A DNA stretch of 64,000 nucleotides from assembly GCA_046328525.1 (NCBI GenBank), contig JAXLWK010000003.1:1054001-1118000 (forward strand), read 5' to 3'. Made by a program: the position numbers and the translations under genes. Source of the stretch: JBDHWG01 sp046328525. Its GTDB lineage: Bacteria > Chloroflexota > Anaerolineae > Epilineales > JAHCIE01. The notes under the pieces are model-generated. The model was given only the letters and a program-made list of their open reading frames with translations, made no database searches and was not told the origin of the DNA. Within the stretch, counting starts at the first letter, position 1. Each line of letters begins with the position of its first letter. Of the stretch, positions 8,667-17,700 are shown one piece after another.

Positions 8667-10169
8667 ATGAACATCACAGTCGAAACGGGCGACGTGCTGT
8701 GCGAGGCGTCCGATCTGGCAATGCTCGCGGCCTTCGAGGATGAACCGCTACCCGACGACGTGGCGCGCCTGCTCGAACCGGGTGACTTCCGGGGCCGCGC
8801 GGGGCAAACAGTCCTGCTCTATCCGCGCAGCGCGAGTGGCCCGCGTCGGCTGCTCCTGGTGGGCCTGGGCCAGCGCGGCGCGCTGACGACGGACGCCCTG
8901 CGGCAAGCGGCGGCCGTCGCGGTGCGGCAGGCGCGATCCCTTCTCGTGCCAGCGGTGACCGTGGGTATTCACGACAAGCTGCCCCTTGACCGGGGCATAG
9001 CGGCGCAGGCGGTCGCCGAGGGGCTGGAGCTGGGCGCGTACCGCTACTGGCCGTACCGCACCGGTGCGACAAGCGAGGAGACCTTCGAGGTCGAGAGCGC
9101 GACGGTGTTCACGCGCGCCGACGAGGGAGCCGTGCGCGAAGGCATTGCTAACGGCCAGATGCTCGCCCGTGGCGTCGCCTTCGCCCGCGACCTCGTCAAC
9201 AGCCCCGGCTACGCGCTGACGCCGGCCGCGCTCGGTGAGCAAGCCATCGCCCTGGGCGAACGCCTCGGCCTGCGCATCAAGGTGCTCGACAAGGCGCGGC
9301 TGATGGAGCATGGCTTCGGCGGCATCCTGGCCGTCGGCAAAGGCTCCGCCAACGAGCCGCGCTTCATCGTCATTGAGTACGGCGTGCCCGGCCCCCATAC
9401 GCCGACGGTCTGCCTTGTCGGCAAAGGGCTGACGTTCGATTCAGGCGGGTTGTCGCTGAAGCCGGCCGACGCCATGGAAACGATGAAGTCGGACATGGGC
9501 GGCGCGGCGGCGGTGTTCGGCGCGATGCAGGTCGTGGCGGAGCTGGGGCTACCGCTGCACGTCGTCGGCCTTGTCAGCGCCGCCGAGAACATGCCGAGCA
9601 GCACCGCCTACCGTCCCGGCGACATCGTGACCACCCTCAGCGGAAAAACGGTCGAGGTGATTAACACCGATGCCGAGGGCCGCATCATTCTCTCCGACGC
9701 CCTGTTCTACGCCCAGCTATTCAAGCCCGCCGCCATCATCGAGCTGTCCACCCTGACCGGGGCCATCATCATCGCCCTCGGCGCCCATGCGACAGGGATG
9801 ATGGCAACGGACCAGGCGCTGGCCGACGAGATCAGCCGCGCCGGTGAGATCAGCGGCGAGCGCGTGTGGCAGATGCCGCTCTGGAAAGAGTACCACCAGA
9901 TGATCAAGAGCCAGATCGCCGATCTCAAAAACATCGGTGGCCGCGCGGCCGGTTCCATCACCGCCGGCGCGTTCCTGGCGGCCTTTGTGAGTGACTATCC
10001 GTTCGTCCACCTGGACATCGCCGGCACGGCGTGGGTGGACAGACCGACCAGGGCCTACGAGGCCCACGGTGGGACGGGCGTGGGCGTGCGCCTGCTCACG
10101 GAGTTCTTGCGGCGCTACGCGGAGAGGCAGACGCCCACCCACTCGACAACCCAGGGAATGGCTGGCTAG
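8667..10169 (+). CDS. pepA: leucyl aminopeptidase, M17 family
   Basis: A 500-residue M17 metallo-aminopeptidase that removes N-terminal residues and normally forms cytosolic hexamers. Active-site residues are all seen: K253 and D258 in GKGLTFDSGG, the KSDMGGAAAV helix, and the signature NTDAEGR at 333-339, which holds two metal ligands and the catalytic Arg. The N-terminal ~150 residues form the regulatory domain. I choose ATG 8667 because GGGAGGT lies 6-7 nt before it; the ATG at 8652 is inside that ribosome site. It lies 46 nt after the M20 dipeptidase and 50 nt before the AbgT transporter. M17 plus M20 would degrade imported peptides to amino acids. Confidence 0.94.
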   Translation: MNITVETGDVLCEASDLAMLAAFEDEPLPDDVARLLEPGDFRGRAGQTVLLYPRSASGPRRLLLVGLGQRGALTTDALRQAAAVAVRQARSLLVPAVTVGIHDKLPLDRGIAAQAVAEGLELGAYRYWPYRTGATSEETFEVESATVFTRADEGAVREGIANGQMLARGVAFARDLVNSPGYALTPAALGEQAIALGERLGLRIKVLDKARLMEHGFGGILAVGKGSANEPRFIVIEYGVPGPHTPTVCLVGKGLTFDSGGLSLKPADAMETMKSDMGGAAAVFGAMQVVAELGLPLHVVGLVSAAENMPSSTAYRPGDIVTTLSGKTVEVINTDAEGRIILSDALFYAQLFKPAAIIELSTLTGAIIIALGAHATGMMATDQALADEISRAGEISGERVWQMPLWKEYHQMIKSQIADLKNIGGRAAGSITAGAFLAAFVSDYPFVHLDIAGTAWVDRPTRAYEAHGGTGVGVRLLTEFLRRYAERQTPTHSTTQGMAG

Positions 10170-10219
10170 GAACGCAGACGACGGATCAACATGTTGTTGC
10201 GCATCGAAAGGGAGGCAAG

Positions 10220-11887
10220 ATGACTGCACAAGCGGGGGCCGTTGGTGGCGGGGGGAAGCAGTCTCTCACCCAGCGCCTGCTCGGCGGCATCGAGAGAGTG
10301 GGGAACAAAGTCCCGCACCCTGTGCTCATGTTCTTGTATCTGATTGTCATTATCATGCTCCTGTCCGCCGTTCTCTCGCTGCTGGGCGTCAGCGTCACCG
10401 AGCAGATCGCCGCGCCGGCGCCGATACCCATCGAGAAGAACTACTACGAGGACACGACGGAGACGCAAATCGCTCTGCCGCCAGGCCAGGTCGCTTACCC
10501 CAGCGACAAGTTCGAGATCCGCGAGCGAACGATTGCTGTGCGCAGCCTGTTGTCGGTGGAAGGCCTCCGCTTCATCTTCTCGTCGTTCGTCACCAACTTT
10601 GCGACGTTTGGCGTCGTCGCCGTCACACTGGTGGCAATGGCCGGCGTCGGCGTGGCCGAGGAAGCGGGGATGATGGGCGCGCTCATCCGCAAGCTCGTCC
10701 AGGCCTCACCCCGCCGCGCTCTGGCCCTCATCTTGATCCTGGTCGGCGCTCTGTCAAGTGTCGCCTCGGACGCCGGCTATCTCATCCTGATACCCTTAGC
10801 CGCCGCCGCCTTCCTGAGCGTGAAAAGACATCCGCTCGCGGGGCTGGCGGCTGCGTTCGCCGGCGTCGCGGGCATCTTCGCCGTCAACCTTCTCATCACG
10901 CCCATTGACAGCATGGTGACCGAGATCACCAATGAGGCGATTGCGTTGGGAGGCGGGACCCCCATCACCGTGGCCGCCAACTACTTTTTCTCCGCCGCGT
11001 CCACAATCGTCATCAGCGTCGTCGTGTGGATCGTAACCGAGCGTTTCGTCGAGCCGCGCCTGGGCGCGTACAAGCCCGAAGGCGACGCGAGCGATGGCGA
11101 GGGCGACCGCCCGGTGCTTGACGCAGCGGCGGAAGGCCGCGGCCTGCGCTATGCCATGTATGCGTTCCTGGGCGTGTTGGCGCTGATCCTGCTGCTGACC
11201 CTGCCCCCCGGCGCACCGCTGCGCCACCCGGAGACGGGCGCGATCATCGGCGCGACGCCGTTCATGGACAGCCTGATCTTCATCATCTCGCTCATGTTCC
11301 TCATCGCCGGCATTGGCTACGGCATCGGCGCGAAGACCCTCAAGGGCAGCGGCGACGTCATAAAGGGCGTGACCAAGACGTTCGCCGGCCTGGCCGGGCT
11401 GATCTTCATGTTGCTCATGATCAGCCAGTTCATCGCCTTCTTCAACTACACCAATATGCCGACCGTCGCCGCCGTCGCCATGGCCGACGCGCTGGAGCGG
11501 GCCAACATCGGCGCGCTGCCGCTGCTCGTGGGAATGATTCTCGTCATCGTGCTGCTGGACTTCATCATCCCCGGCGTCGTGCCCAAGTGGGCCATCTTCG
11601 CGCCCGTGTTCATCCCGATCTTCATGCGCCTGGGCGTCGCGCCGCAAACGGTGCTGGCCGCCTACCGCGTCGGCGACTCGCCCGTCAACGTCCTGACACC
11701 ACTGATGGTCTATCTGCCGTTCATCGTGACCATCGCCCAACGCTACCAGAAGAATGCCGGTCTCGGCACGATCATCGCGCTCATGTTACCCTACGCGATC
11801 GTCATCACCATCGCGTGGATCCTGTTCTTCATCGTTTGGTTCCTGCTAGGCATACCGCTCGGGCCGGGGTACCCGGTGGGCGCGTAG
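10220..11887 (+). CDS. abgT: AbgT family transporter
   Basis: A 555-residue inner-membrane transporter of the AbgT family (p-aminobenzoyl-glutamate uptake, or sulfonamide efflux in some members). Recognisable parts are the N-terminal QRLLGGIERVGNKVPHP amphipathic region before TM1, the long periplasmic loop after TM1, and the late PGVVPKWAIFAPVFIP re-entrant hairpin and VGDSPVNVLTPLMVY motif. ATG 10220 is preceded by GGGAGG. A longer in-frame reading overlaps pepA and is not credible. The partners are two peptidases, like the E. coli abgABT arrangement in principle, but the M20 partner is of dipeptidase rather than amidohydrolase type, so substrates may be peptides or N-acyl-glutamates. Confidence 0.92.
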   Translation: MTAQAGAVGGGGKQSLTQRLLGGIERVGNKVPHPVLMFLYLIVIIMLLSAVLSLLGVSVTEQIAAPAPIPIEKNYYEDTTETQIALPPGQVAYPSDKFEIRERTIAVRSLLSVEGLRFIFSSFVTNFATFGVVAVTLVAMAGVGVAEEAGMMGALIRKLVQASPRRALALILILVGALSSVASDAGYLILIPLAAAAFLSVKRHPLAGLAAAFAGVAGIFAVNLLITPIDSMVTEITNEAIALGGGTPITVAANYFFSAASTIVISVVVWIVTERFVEPRLGAYKPEGDASDGEGDRPVLDAAAEGRGLRYAMYAFLGVLALILLLTLPPGAPLRHPETGAIIGATPFMDSLIFIISLMFLIAGIGYGIGAKTLKGSGDVIKGVTKTFAGLAGLIFMLLMISQFIAFFNYTNMPTVAAVAMADALERANIGALPLLVGMILVIVLLDFIIPGVVPKWAIFAPVFIPIFMRLGVAPQTVLAAYRVGDSPVNVLTPLMVYLPFIVTIAQRYQKNAGLGTIIALMLPYAIVITIAWILFFIVWFLLGIPLGPGYPVGA

Positions 11888-11902
11888 TCAGATCCCCGGG
11901 TC

Positions 11903-12049
11903 ATGCTGCGCGCCGATGAATTTGGCGGCTTGTTCTACTCGGGCTATCTTTGGGGTAAATACAGTGGCTCTAGCCCGTGGAAAACCGGCGCGCTGCTCAC
12001 CGCCGTGGGGGGTGTTCTGGTCGTCATCGCCATCCCCCTCGGCGGCTGA
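11903..12049 (+). CDS. short ORF, fragment of a membrane protein (possible frameshift)
   Basis: A 48-codon ORF, starting MLRADEFGGLFYSGYLWG and ending in a hydrophobic helix (LLTAVGGVLVVIAIPLGG) followed by TGA. Directly after the stop, the +1 frame continues with another hydrophobic segment (TLFVLLSLAALRATRSFLEG) up to the next gene. Read together, the two look like the C-terminal end of a polytopic membrane protein split by a frameshift, or a small two-helix protein broken once. No family assigned; no clear ribosome site. It fills most of the 248-nt gap between abgT and the hydrolase. Confidence 0.3.
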   Translation: MLRADEFGGLFYSGYLWGKYSGSSPWKTGALLTAVGGVLVVIAIPLGG

Positions 12050-12135
12050 GGTCATCGGCGGCCTGACCCTATTCGTCCTGCTCTCGCTCGCCGCCCTGCG
12101 AGCGACACGGAGCTTCCTGGAAGGTATGGACCGAC

Positions 12136-13926
12136 ATGCCAAAATTCTCACTCACCAGCCTGGTTTTGCTCATCGTTCTGCTCATCATCGTCGCCGCCGG
12201 CGCGCGTCTGGTCTCGACCACCATGACCGGGGCGTCGGAGACCGTGACGAGCGGCGCACCGAGCGTCAAGCCGCTGCCGACGCTGGCGCCGGGCGCACTG
12301 CCGCCCGCCGTCGAGTACAACCTGGGCGACACGACCATCGTCCAATCCAACTTCCCGCCCGATAGCCGCTTCCACAATATGCCCGTGCGCCTCAACGGCG
12401 TGATCGCCGTGCCGCCGGGCAAGGGCGGGCCGTATCCCGTCGTCCTGATTATGCACGGCAATCACCCCGGCTGCCCCGAGGTCGAACATGCCGTGGACCG
12501 CTGGCCCTGCTCGCCCGACCAGGAGCAGCCCAACTACATGGGCTTCGAGTACCTGGCGCGCGAGCTGGCCGCGCGCGGCTACGTCGCCCTGTCCATCAAC
12601 CTCAACGCCGAGAACACCTTCGGTTTCGGCGAGGGTGTGCCGCTGGAGCGCATGGAGCAGGTCGTGGACAAGCACCTCAAAGCCCTGGCGACGGCCTCGG
12701 CGGGTGGCGAGAACAACTTCGGGGTGGACCTGAAGGGCCGCGCCGACGTGCGCCGCCTGGCCTTCGTCGGCCACTCGCGCGGCGGCGAGAACGCCTACCA
12801 CCTGGCCCACGAGGTTGGGCTGGCCGCGTCCGACAGCGCTACCCAGCATGGCTACGGCCCCGTCGCCGGGCTGCTGTTGATCGCGCCCGCGCCGATCTGG
12901 GTGAAGCCCGGGCAGTCCGATGTGCCCATTGCGGCGATCCTGCCTGCCTGCGACGGTGACGTCATCACCCAGGACGGCCAGAAGTTCTTTGAAGGGCCGA
13001 GGCTGGCGCCGGGGCAAACCGCGTGGGCGACCTCGGCCTGGCTCGAGCGCGCCAACCACAACGATGTCAACACCGTCGTTCAGGGCGGCGAGTTCGGGTT
13101 CCCCGACCGCTCCGACTGCACCACCCTGATGGGGCCGCAGGCGCAACAGGCGTGGCTCACCGACTACGCCACCGACTTCCTGACTACAATCTTCGGCAAG
13201 GAGCCGCAGGCGATTCGGGATGCGAAAGCGCGGCTCGGCATGGACGCGCGCGCTCTTGCGCCGAGCCAGATGTACGGGCAGGCGGGGCGTGTGTCGTCTC
13301 TCGCACCGGGAAGTGACCGCAAGACCCTGCTCATCCCGGCCAGCGACGCGGAGATGAGCCTCAACCGTGTCGGAGGCGCTGTCATTGCCGAGGGAGTCGC
13401 GACCCACTTCTGCGAGCAAGGCTACTTCACACCGGCGGTGAAGCCGGGCAGCGAGCCATGCAAGCGCGCCAACGTCACGATACCGGGCAACCCGGCGATG
13501 CTGGTCACGTCGTGGGAAAACCCGGGCGCCGTCTTGAGATTCACCTTACCGGATGGGGCAGGCGACCTCACAAATGCGACGGCGATCAGCCTGCGCGCCG
13601 CCGTAGATCCAGTGTCGCCCCTGAACGCGAAGGACACTCCGCAAGCGTTGAGTGTGCGGCTGTCGGATTGGAACGGCAAGACGGCCACCGCCAGCACCCG
13701 CCCGGATGAGCCGGCGCTCGCCTACCCGGTCGGCCTGATCAAAGACGACGCCAGTTTTGGCAAGATGTTCACCGGCCGCGCGCCGATGACGACGATGCGC
13801 ATTCCGATGAGCAGCTTCAGTGGCGTGGACCTGCGGAACATCCGCGAAGTGGACCTGGTGTTCGATAAGACGCCCAGCGGCTCGCTGTTCCTGGGGGACC
13901 TGGAAGTGATCCGCGCGGCCCAGTAG
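12136..13926 (+). CDS. secreted/membrane-anchored alpha/beta hydrolase
   Basis: A 596-residue hydrolase with an N-terminal hydrophobic segment (LVLLIVLLIIVAAGARLV, residues ~8-25) that anchors or exports it. The alpha/beta-hydrolase domain has an oxyanion-side motif MHGNHPG at 106-112 and the nucleophile elbow GHSRGG with S214, as in dienelactone-hydrolase/lipase-like enzymes. Candidate acid and His residues lie in ILPACDGDV and ANHNDVNT. A C-terminal beta-rich region (from ~420) resembles a carbohydrate- or surface-binding module and ends ...LFLGDLEVIRAAQ. GGAAGG is upstream of the ATG. It likely acts on ester substrates outside the cytoplasm; the exact substrate is unknown. Confidence 0.8.
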   Translation: MPKFSLTSLVLLIVLLIIVAAGARLVSTTMTGASETVTSGAPSVKPLPTLAPGALPPAVEYNLGDTTIVQSNFPPDSRFHNMPVRLNGVIAVPPGKGGPYPVVLIMHGNHPGCPEVEHAVDRWPCSPDQEQPNYMGFEYLARELAARGYVALSINLNAENTFGFGEGVPLERMEQVVDKHLKALATASAGGENNFGVDLKGRADVRRLAFVGHSRGGENAYHLAHEVGLAASDSATQHGYGPVAGLLLIAPAPIWVKPGQSDVPIAAILPACDGDVITQDGQKFFEGPRLAPGQTAWATSAWLERANHNDVNTVVQGGEFGFPDRSDCTTLMGPQAQQAWLTDYATDFLTTIFGKEPQAIRDAKARLGMDARALAPSQMYGQAGRVSSLAPGSDRKTLLIPASDAEMSLNRVGGAVIAEGVATHFCEQGYFTPAVKPGSEPCKRANVTIPGNPAMLVTSWENPGAVLRFTLPDGAGDLTNATAISLRAAVDPVSPLNAKDTPQALSVRLSDWNGKTATASTRPDEPALAYPVGLIKDDASFGKMFTGRAPMTTMRIPMSSFSGVDLRNIREVDLVFDKTPSGSLFLGDLEVIRAAQ

Positions 13927-13940
13927 CTGGAGGGAAAGTG

Positions 13941-13995
13941 CAGTGACGGCTTTCGTCGTTCTGCGGTCCTCAGAACGACTCAAGTCGTCACTACA
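13941..13995. repeat. REP-like inverted repeat, copy A
   Basis: A ~55-bp imperfect palindrome: left arm AGTGACGGCTTTCGTCGTTCTG, right arm related to CAGAACGACTCAAGTCGTCACTAC, with a short GC loop. It lies between the stops of two convergent genes (13926 and 14025). Three more copies occur at 44860, 57036 and 58103. It could act as a bidirectional terminator or be a mobile REP/MITE-type element. Confidence 0.85.
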
Positions 13996-14024
13996 TCCCT
14001 GCCGGCGCCAGGTGTCGCGCGCTG

Positions 14025-16733
14025 TCAGCCTGGGGTCAGCAGACCAATCTTGTGGGCACGGGCGACGGCCAGGCGGCGGTTGGGCACCTGGAGCTTGGCG
14101 TAGATGTTGACCGTGTGGTTGCGAATCGTCTGGGGAGCGAGGTTAAGGCGGCGAGCGATTTCCTTGTTCGTCAGCCCCTGCTCCAGGGCGCACAGCACCT
14201 GGAGTTCGCGGGGTGTAAGCGGCTCAATGAGGGCGTGCGCCCCACCCCCGTTGGCGGCCCCGCCGGGCGCGATGTGCGAGTCGGTCTCGGCAAGGGCCAG
14301 CGACAGCACGCCGGCGGCTTCGGCATAGCGACTCTCCTGGGCCAGGGTCAGCAGCATCTCGCCTATGATCGGCCCGTGCTCGGTAAAGACGCGGCGATAG
14401 CCCAGCGGATAGCCGAGCGCAATGGCAGATCGCAGCGACGCCAGGGCTGCGTCTCGCTGGCAGGTCAGCCACTGCCCCCGCGCCAACAGCGTCAGCGCCT
14501 GAACGTGTTCCGGCGTGTAGTGCATGCCCGCGTAGGTGGCGCGCAGATACTCGAGCAGCTCGACGGCGGCGGCCAGATCCGTCCCCTCGCCGAGGGACAG
14601 CAGAATACGGGCGCGAATGAAGCCCCGCCGCGACTCGTGTTCGGTGGAGGGGTGGCGATTGATGGACCTGGCCCACCGCGCCGCCGCCGCCCTGTCACCG
14701 GTGAGCATGGCCCAGTAGGCTTCCAGGGCCTCGACCTCGCGGCGGCTGCCCTCGTCCGGCGCTTCAACCAGGCGCTGGCGTAGCGTGGTGATCAGGCGCA
14801 CCCCGTTCTCCGCGTCGTCCCGCTCCGCGTGTAGCGGCAGGAGAAGGTACGCGGCCATCAAGAGCGCCTGGAAACTGGCCCAGTTGGGGTGGGCGAAGAG
14901 CGCCTCGAGATGACCACGGGCGGACTCGACGTGATTGCGTTCGAGGCTGATGCGTCCGAGGACGAACTCGGCCCACATCTGGTCAATCGGCTGGCCGGCG
15001 GCCTGCGCCAGGTCGCGGAACTGCCGCCCGACGACCTCGTAGCGGTCCAGGTCAGCGGCGAAGTACTCCAGAACGCACAGGTTGTAGTACATCCGAAGCG
15101 TGTATTGCGCGTCGGACTGGCCCATGAAGGCCAGCTCATCCTCGATCAGCCCGCGCGCCTCGTCGGGCCGCCCGGCCGCGTTGAGCCAACGGCAGAGGTA
15201 GTTGAGGGCTGTAGCGCGAGCGCGGCTATACTCGGCCGGCAGAAGCTGGAGGGCCTTTCGCCCTTGCTCGATCTTCGCGTCCCGCGAGGTCATGGGGAAC
15301 ACGCTCGTGCTACGCAGGGCATACACCTGGCCCCACAGCGGGTCGGGCCGGTCGGCCTGCCACGCCGCTGGCGGCGGCAGAAGCCCCTCAGCCCGCTCTA
15401 CGAGCGGCGGGATGCGGCTCCACGAATTGCGCGCGTACAGGAGCCAGACCCGGGCCAGTAGCAACGCCGGCCGCGTCTCAGTAAGCTCCGCCGGGAGCAT
15501 GGACAGCCACTGATTGAGCTGCCCCCACGCCTGGTGGTGGGCTAGCCGCGGCGCATGCGCCTCGACGAGCCGCGCCGCCGAGGCCGCCTCGCCGGCCGCC
15601 ACATAGTGCTTCAGCGCCTCGTCCACCAGCCCGCGCTCACTTAGCCACTCACCGGCCCGCCGCTGCAGCTCCGCGATCTCCGACTCCCTGAGCCGCGATT
15701 GCAGGCGTTGGCTGAGCAGGGTCTGGAACTGGTTGTGATAGCGATACCAGTCACCGTAGTCGTCGAGGGCCGAGACGAACAGCTCCTCGGCCACGATGCG
15801 CTCGAGCAGCGCCTGCGCCTGCGGCCGCTCAATGCCCAGCACCGACGCGCATAGTGGGCCGCTGAGCCGGCTGAGAATGGACGTCCGCAAGAGAAAGTCC
15901 TCGACCTCCGACGGTTGAAGGCGGAGAACCTCTTCCAGGAGATAGTCGCCGACATCCCGGAAACAGTAGCGGCGGAAGTTCGCCAGGAACTTCGAGCGCG
16001 CCTCGGCCTTTTGCAGCGACAGCCCCGCCAGGCGCAACCCGACAAGCCATCCCTCGGTCTGCTCCCACATCACCTGGATGGTCTCCGGGTCGAGCGGCTC
16101 ACCCACGATGCCCTGCAGCAGGTCCCGCGCCTCCACCTCCGAGAACGCCAGGTCCGCGGCGCGAAGCTCGGTCACATCGCCGTAGGCGCGCAGGCGGGCC
16201 AGCCCAATCGGCGGATCGTGGCGGCTGACAATCACCAGGCGCAGGGTGGGCCGCAGCAGCCGGATCCACTCTGTCAGGAGCGCATGAATCGCCGGGTCAA
16301 CGATGACGTGGTAGTCTTCCAGGGCAATGACGAGTCGTCCAGAGGGGGGCGAACCGAGGGCCAGCTCAGCCGCAAGATGCTCAGGGCGGGGAACGATGGG
16401 GCGGCGATTCAAATCAATCCAGTCGCCGAGACACTCCGGAGCCGCCTGGTGAATCGCCGTCACAAGGCGCGTCACGAAGGTCGCCAGGTCGTTGTCTGAT
16501 GCGTCCAACGAGTACCAGGCAGTCCGCACGCGCGGTTCGCCTGGGTCGTGGCGCATGGCAAGCGAGCGCAGCCATGTGGCCGCCAGGGTGGTTTTGCCGA
16601 AGCCCGCCGGCGCACAGATCGTCATGAGCTTGCCGCCGATTCCGGCGTCCAGCCGCGCCAACAGGTCGGGGCGCGCAATGGCGTCGGGAATAGGCTCCGG
16701 CAAGAAGAATTTGGTGGTTAGCGTGTAGGGCAT
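14025..16733 (-). CDS. LuxR-family STAND regulator (MalT/LAL-like)
   Basis: A 902-residue ATP-dependent transcription activator. Walker A APAGFGKTT is at 41-49, and the NTPase region includes ALEDYHVIVD (Walker B-like) and LVIVSRHDPP. A winged-helix and alpha-solenoid/TPR-like region runs from about 330 to 800. The C-terminal LuxR HTH (LTPRELQVLCALEQGLTNKEIARRL) occupies about 830-895. Such proteins bind ATP and an inducer, oligomerise and activate promoters. The ATG at 16733 (MPYTLTTKFFLPEP) is the canonical N-terminus of the family. The target is unknown; the neighbours are the hydrolase at 12136 (convergent) and a DUF1345 membrane protein upstream. Confidence 0.92.
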   Translation of the reverse strand: MPYTLTTKFFLPEPIPDAIARPDLLARLDAGIGGKLMTICAPAGFGKTTLAATWLRSLAMRHDPGEPRVRTAWYSLDASDNDLATFVTRLVTAIHQAAPECLGDWIDLNRRPIVPRPEHLAAELALGSPPSGRLVIALEDYHVIVDPAIHALLTEWIRLLRPTLRLVIVSRHDPPIGLARLRAYGDVTELRAADLAFSEVEARDLLQGIVGEPLDPETIQVMWEQTEGWLVGLRLAGLSLQKAEARSKFLANFRRYCFRDVGDYLLEEVLRLQPSEVEDFLLRTSILSRLSGPLCASVLGIERPQAQALLERIVAEELFVSALDDYGDWYRYHNQFQTLLSQRLQSRLRESEIAELQRRAGEWLSERGLVDEALKHYVAAGEAASAARLVEAHAPRLAHHQAWGQLNQWLSMLPAELTETRPALLLARVWLLYARNSWSRIPPLVERAEGLLPPPAAWQADRPDPLWGQVYALRSTSVFPMTSRDAKIEQGRKALQLLPAEYSRARATALNYLCRWLNAAGRPDEARGLIEDELAFMGQSDAQYTLRMYYNLCVLEYFAADLDRYEVVGRQFRDLAQAAGQPIDQMWAEFVLGRISLERNHVESARGHLEALFAHPNWASFQALLMAAYLLLPLHAERDDAENGVRLITTLRQRLVEAPDEGSRREVEALEAYWAMLTGDRAAAARWARSINRHPSTEHESRRGFIRARILLSLGEGTDLAAAVELLEYLRATYAGMHYTPEHVQALTLLARGQWLTCQRDAALASLRSAIALGYPLGYRRVFTEHGPIIGEMLLTLAQESRYAEAAGVLSLALAETDSHIAPGGAANGGGAHALIEPLTPRELQVLCALEQGLTNKEIARRLNLAPQTIRNHTVNIYAKLQVPNRRLAVARAHKIGLLTPG

Positions 16734-16839
16734 ACCACTACCGGCAGTCTGCGTTTACGCGCAATCCAGCCCCCTGATGCCTAATCATACACGATTTTCT
16801 GGCGGCGGACAACCTCATCTCGACACTGATTGCCCCAGT

Positions 16840-17523
16840 CTACAGAATGTTACCGATGGCGTTGACGGTGAAGCCCAGAATCACCAGAACATACGCAAAA
16901 GACAGAATGGAGTGGAACAGAGTCACACGCCGCATCCACCACGCCGTCACCGTCACGTCAGACGTCTGATAGCACATCGCAATCGTGAACGAGTAGTACA
17001 TGAAGTCCCAATAGTCTACCAGCTCCTTCTCCGGAAACTCCAGCCCCTTGCGAAACTCGACCAGCGTACCACTCACCCCGCCGGCGGACACGTTGTGCTT
17101 GACCTCATCGTAGTACAGCCGGGCGTAGTAGAACCCGAACTCGGTATGCACCAGCAGCCACGCGCCGAACACGGCCACCGCAGCCGCCGCGAGATGCAGA
17201 CTCTGGGCCGTCTGACCACGCCCGGCGTTCTGCCCGGCCAGCGCCACCGCGCCAAAGAGGCCGGCCGCCGACGTCAGGATGACAACCGTCAACACGCGAA
17301 GGGTACCCGGTGTCATCGCCTGGGCGACGAGCGAGGTATGCTTTGGGTCCGCGCGCCCCATCGTCACGTAGGTGATGACGAGCCAGATAGCAACGCCGGC
17401 GTCCCAGCCGGCGAGGAGCGCCGTGTCCCAAGACGCTCGTGAGGCGGCGACCAGCAGACCAACGACAACGCCGGCAAGCACGGCGACCAGCGCACGTGCC
17501 AAATAGTTCACGAAGCGGGGCAT
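16840..17523 (-). CDS. DUF1345 membrane protein
   Basis: A 227-residue integral membrane protein with about five helices. The C-terminal signature YWDFMYYSFTIAMCYQTSD and the following WMRRVTLFHSILSFAY are diagnostic for DUF1345, whose tail resembles a two-helix ion-channel pore. Function is not established. ATG 17523 is chosen over an upstream TTG/GTG because AGGAG stands 8 nt before it. The gene's 5' leader directly abuts the nested palindrome at 17537-17639, which may influence its expression. It is followed after 106 nt by the LuxR-type regulator in the same direction. Confidence 0.85.
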   Translation of the reverse strand: MPRFVNYLARALVAVLAGVVVGLLVAASRASWDTALLAGWDAGVAIWLVITYVTMGRADPKHTSLVAQAMTPGTLRVLTVVILTSAAGLFGAVALAGQNAGRGQTAQSLHLAAAAVAVFGAWLLVHTEFGFYYARLYYDEVKHNVSAGGVSGTLVEFRKGLEFPEKELVDYWDFMYYSFTIAMCYQTSDVTVTAWWMRRVTLFHSILSFAYVLVILGFTVNAIGNIL

Positions 17524-17536
17524 GTCACACTCTCCT

Positions 17537-17639
17537 GGTAGCTCCACAGTATAGCGTGGAAGAGCCGAATTCACCCCTCTGCTCCCCCCGCCGGCGGGGG
17601 GAGCAGAGGGGGGTCTCCACGCTATCGTGTAGAGCTACC
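17537..17639. repeat. nested palindrome, ~103 bp, MITE-like
   Basis: Outer 24-nt arms (17537-17560 and 17616-17639, beginning GGTAGCTC) pair at 21 of 24 positions. Inside sits a perfect 38-bp palindrome at 17574-17611 (arm CCCCTCTGCTCCCCCCGCC). It stands between a DUF1345 gene and the TRIC gene, at the very 5' edge of the DUF1345 ribosome site. No ORF is inside. Confidence 0.8.
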
Positions 17640-17700
17640 CACTCTCCTGCACGAACGGCAAAAGCGAATCAGGCACGGATGACAGGTGAGATAGACGCGT

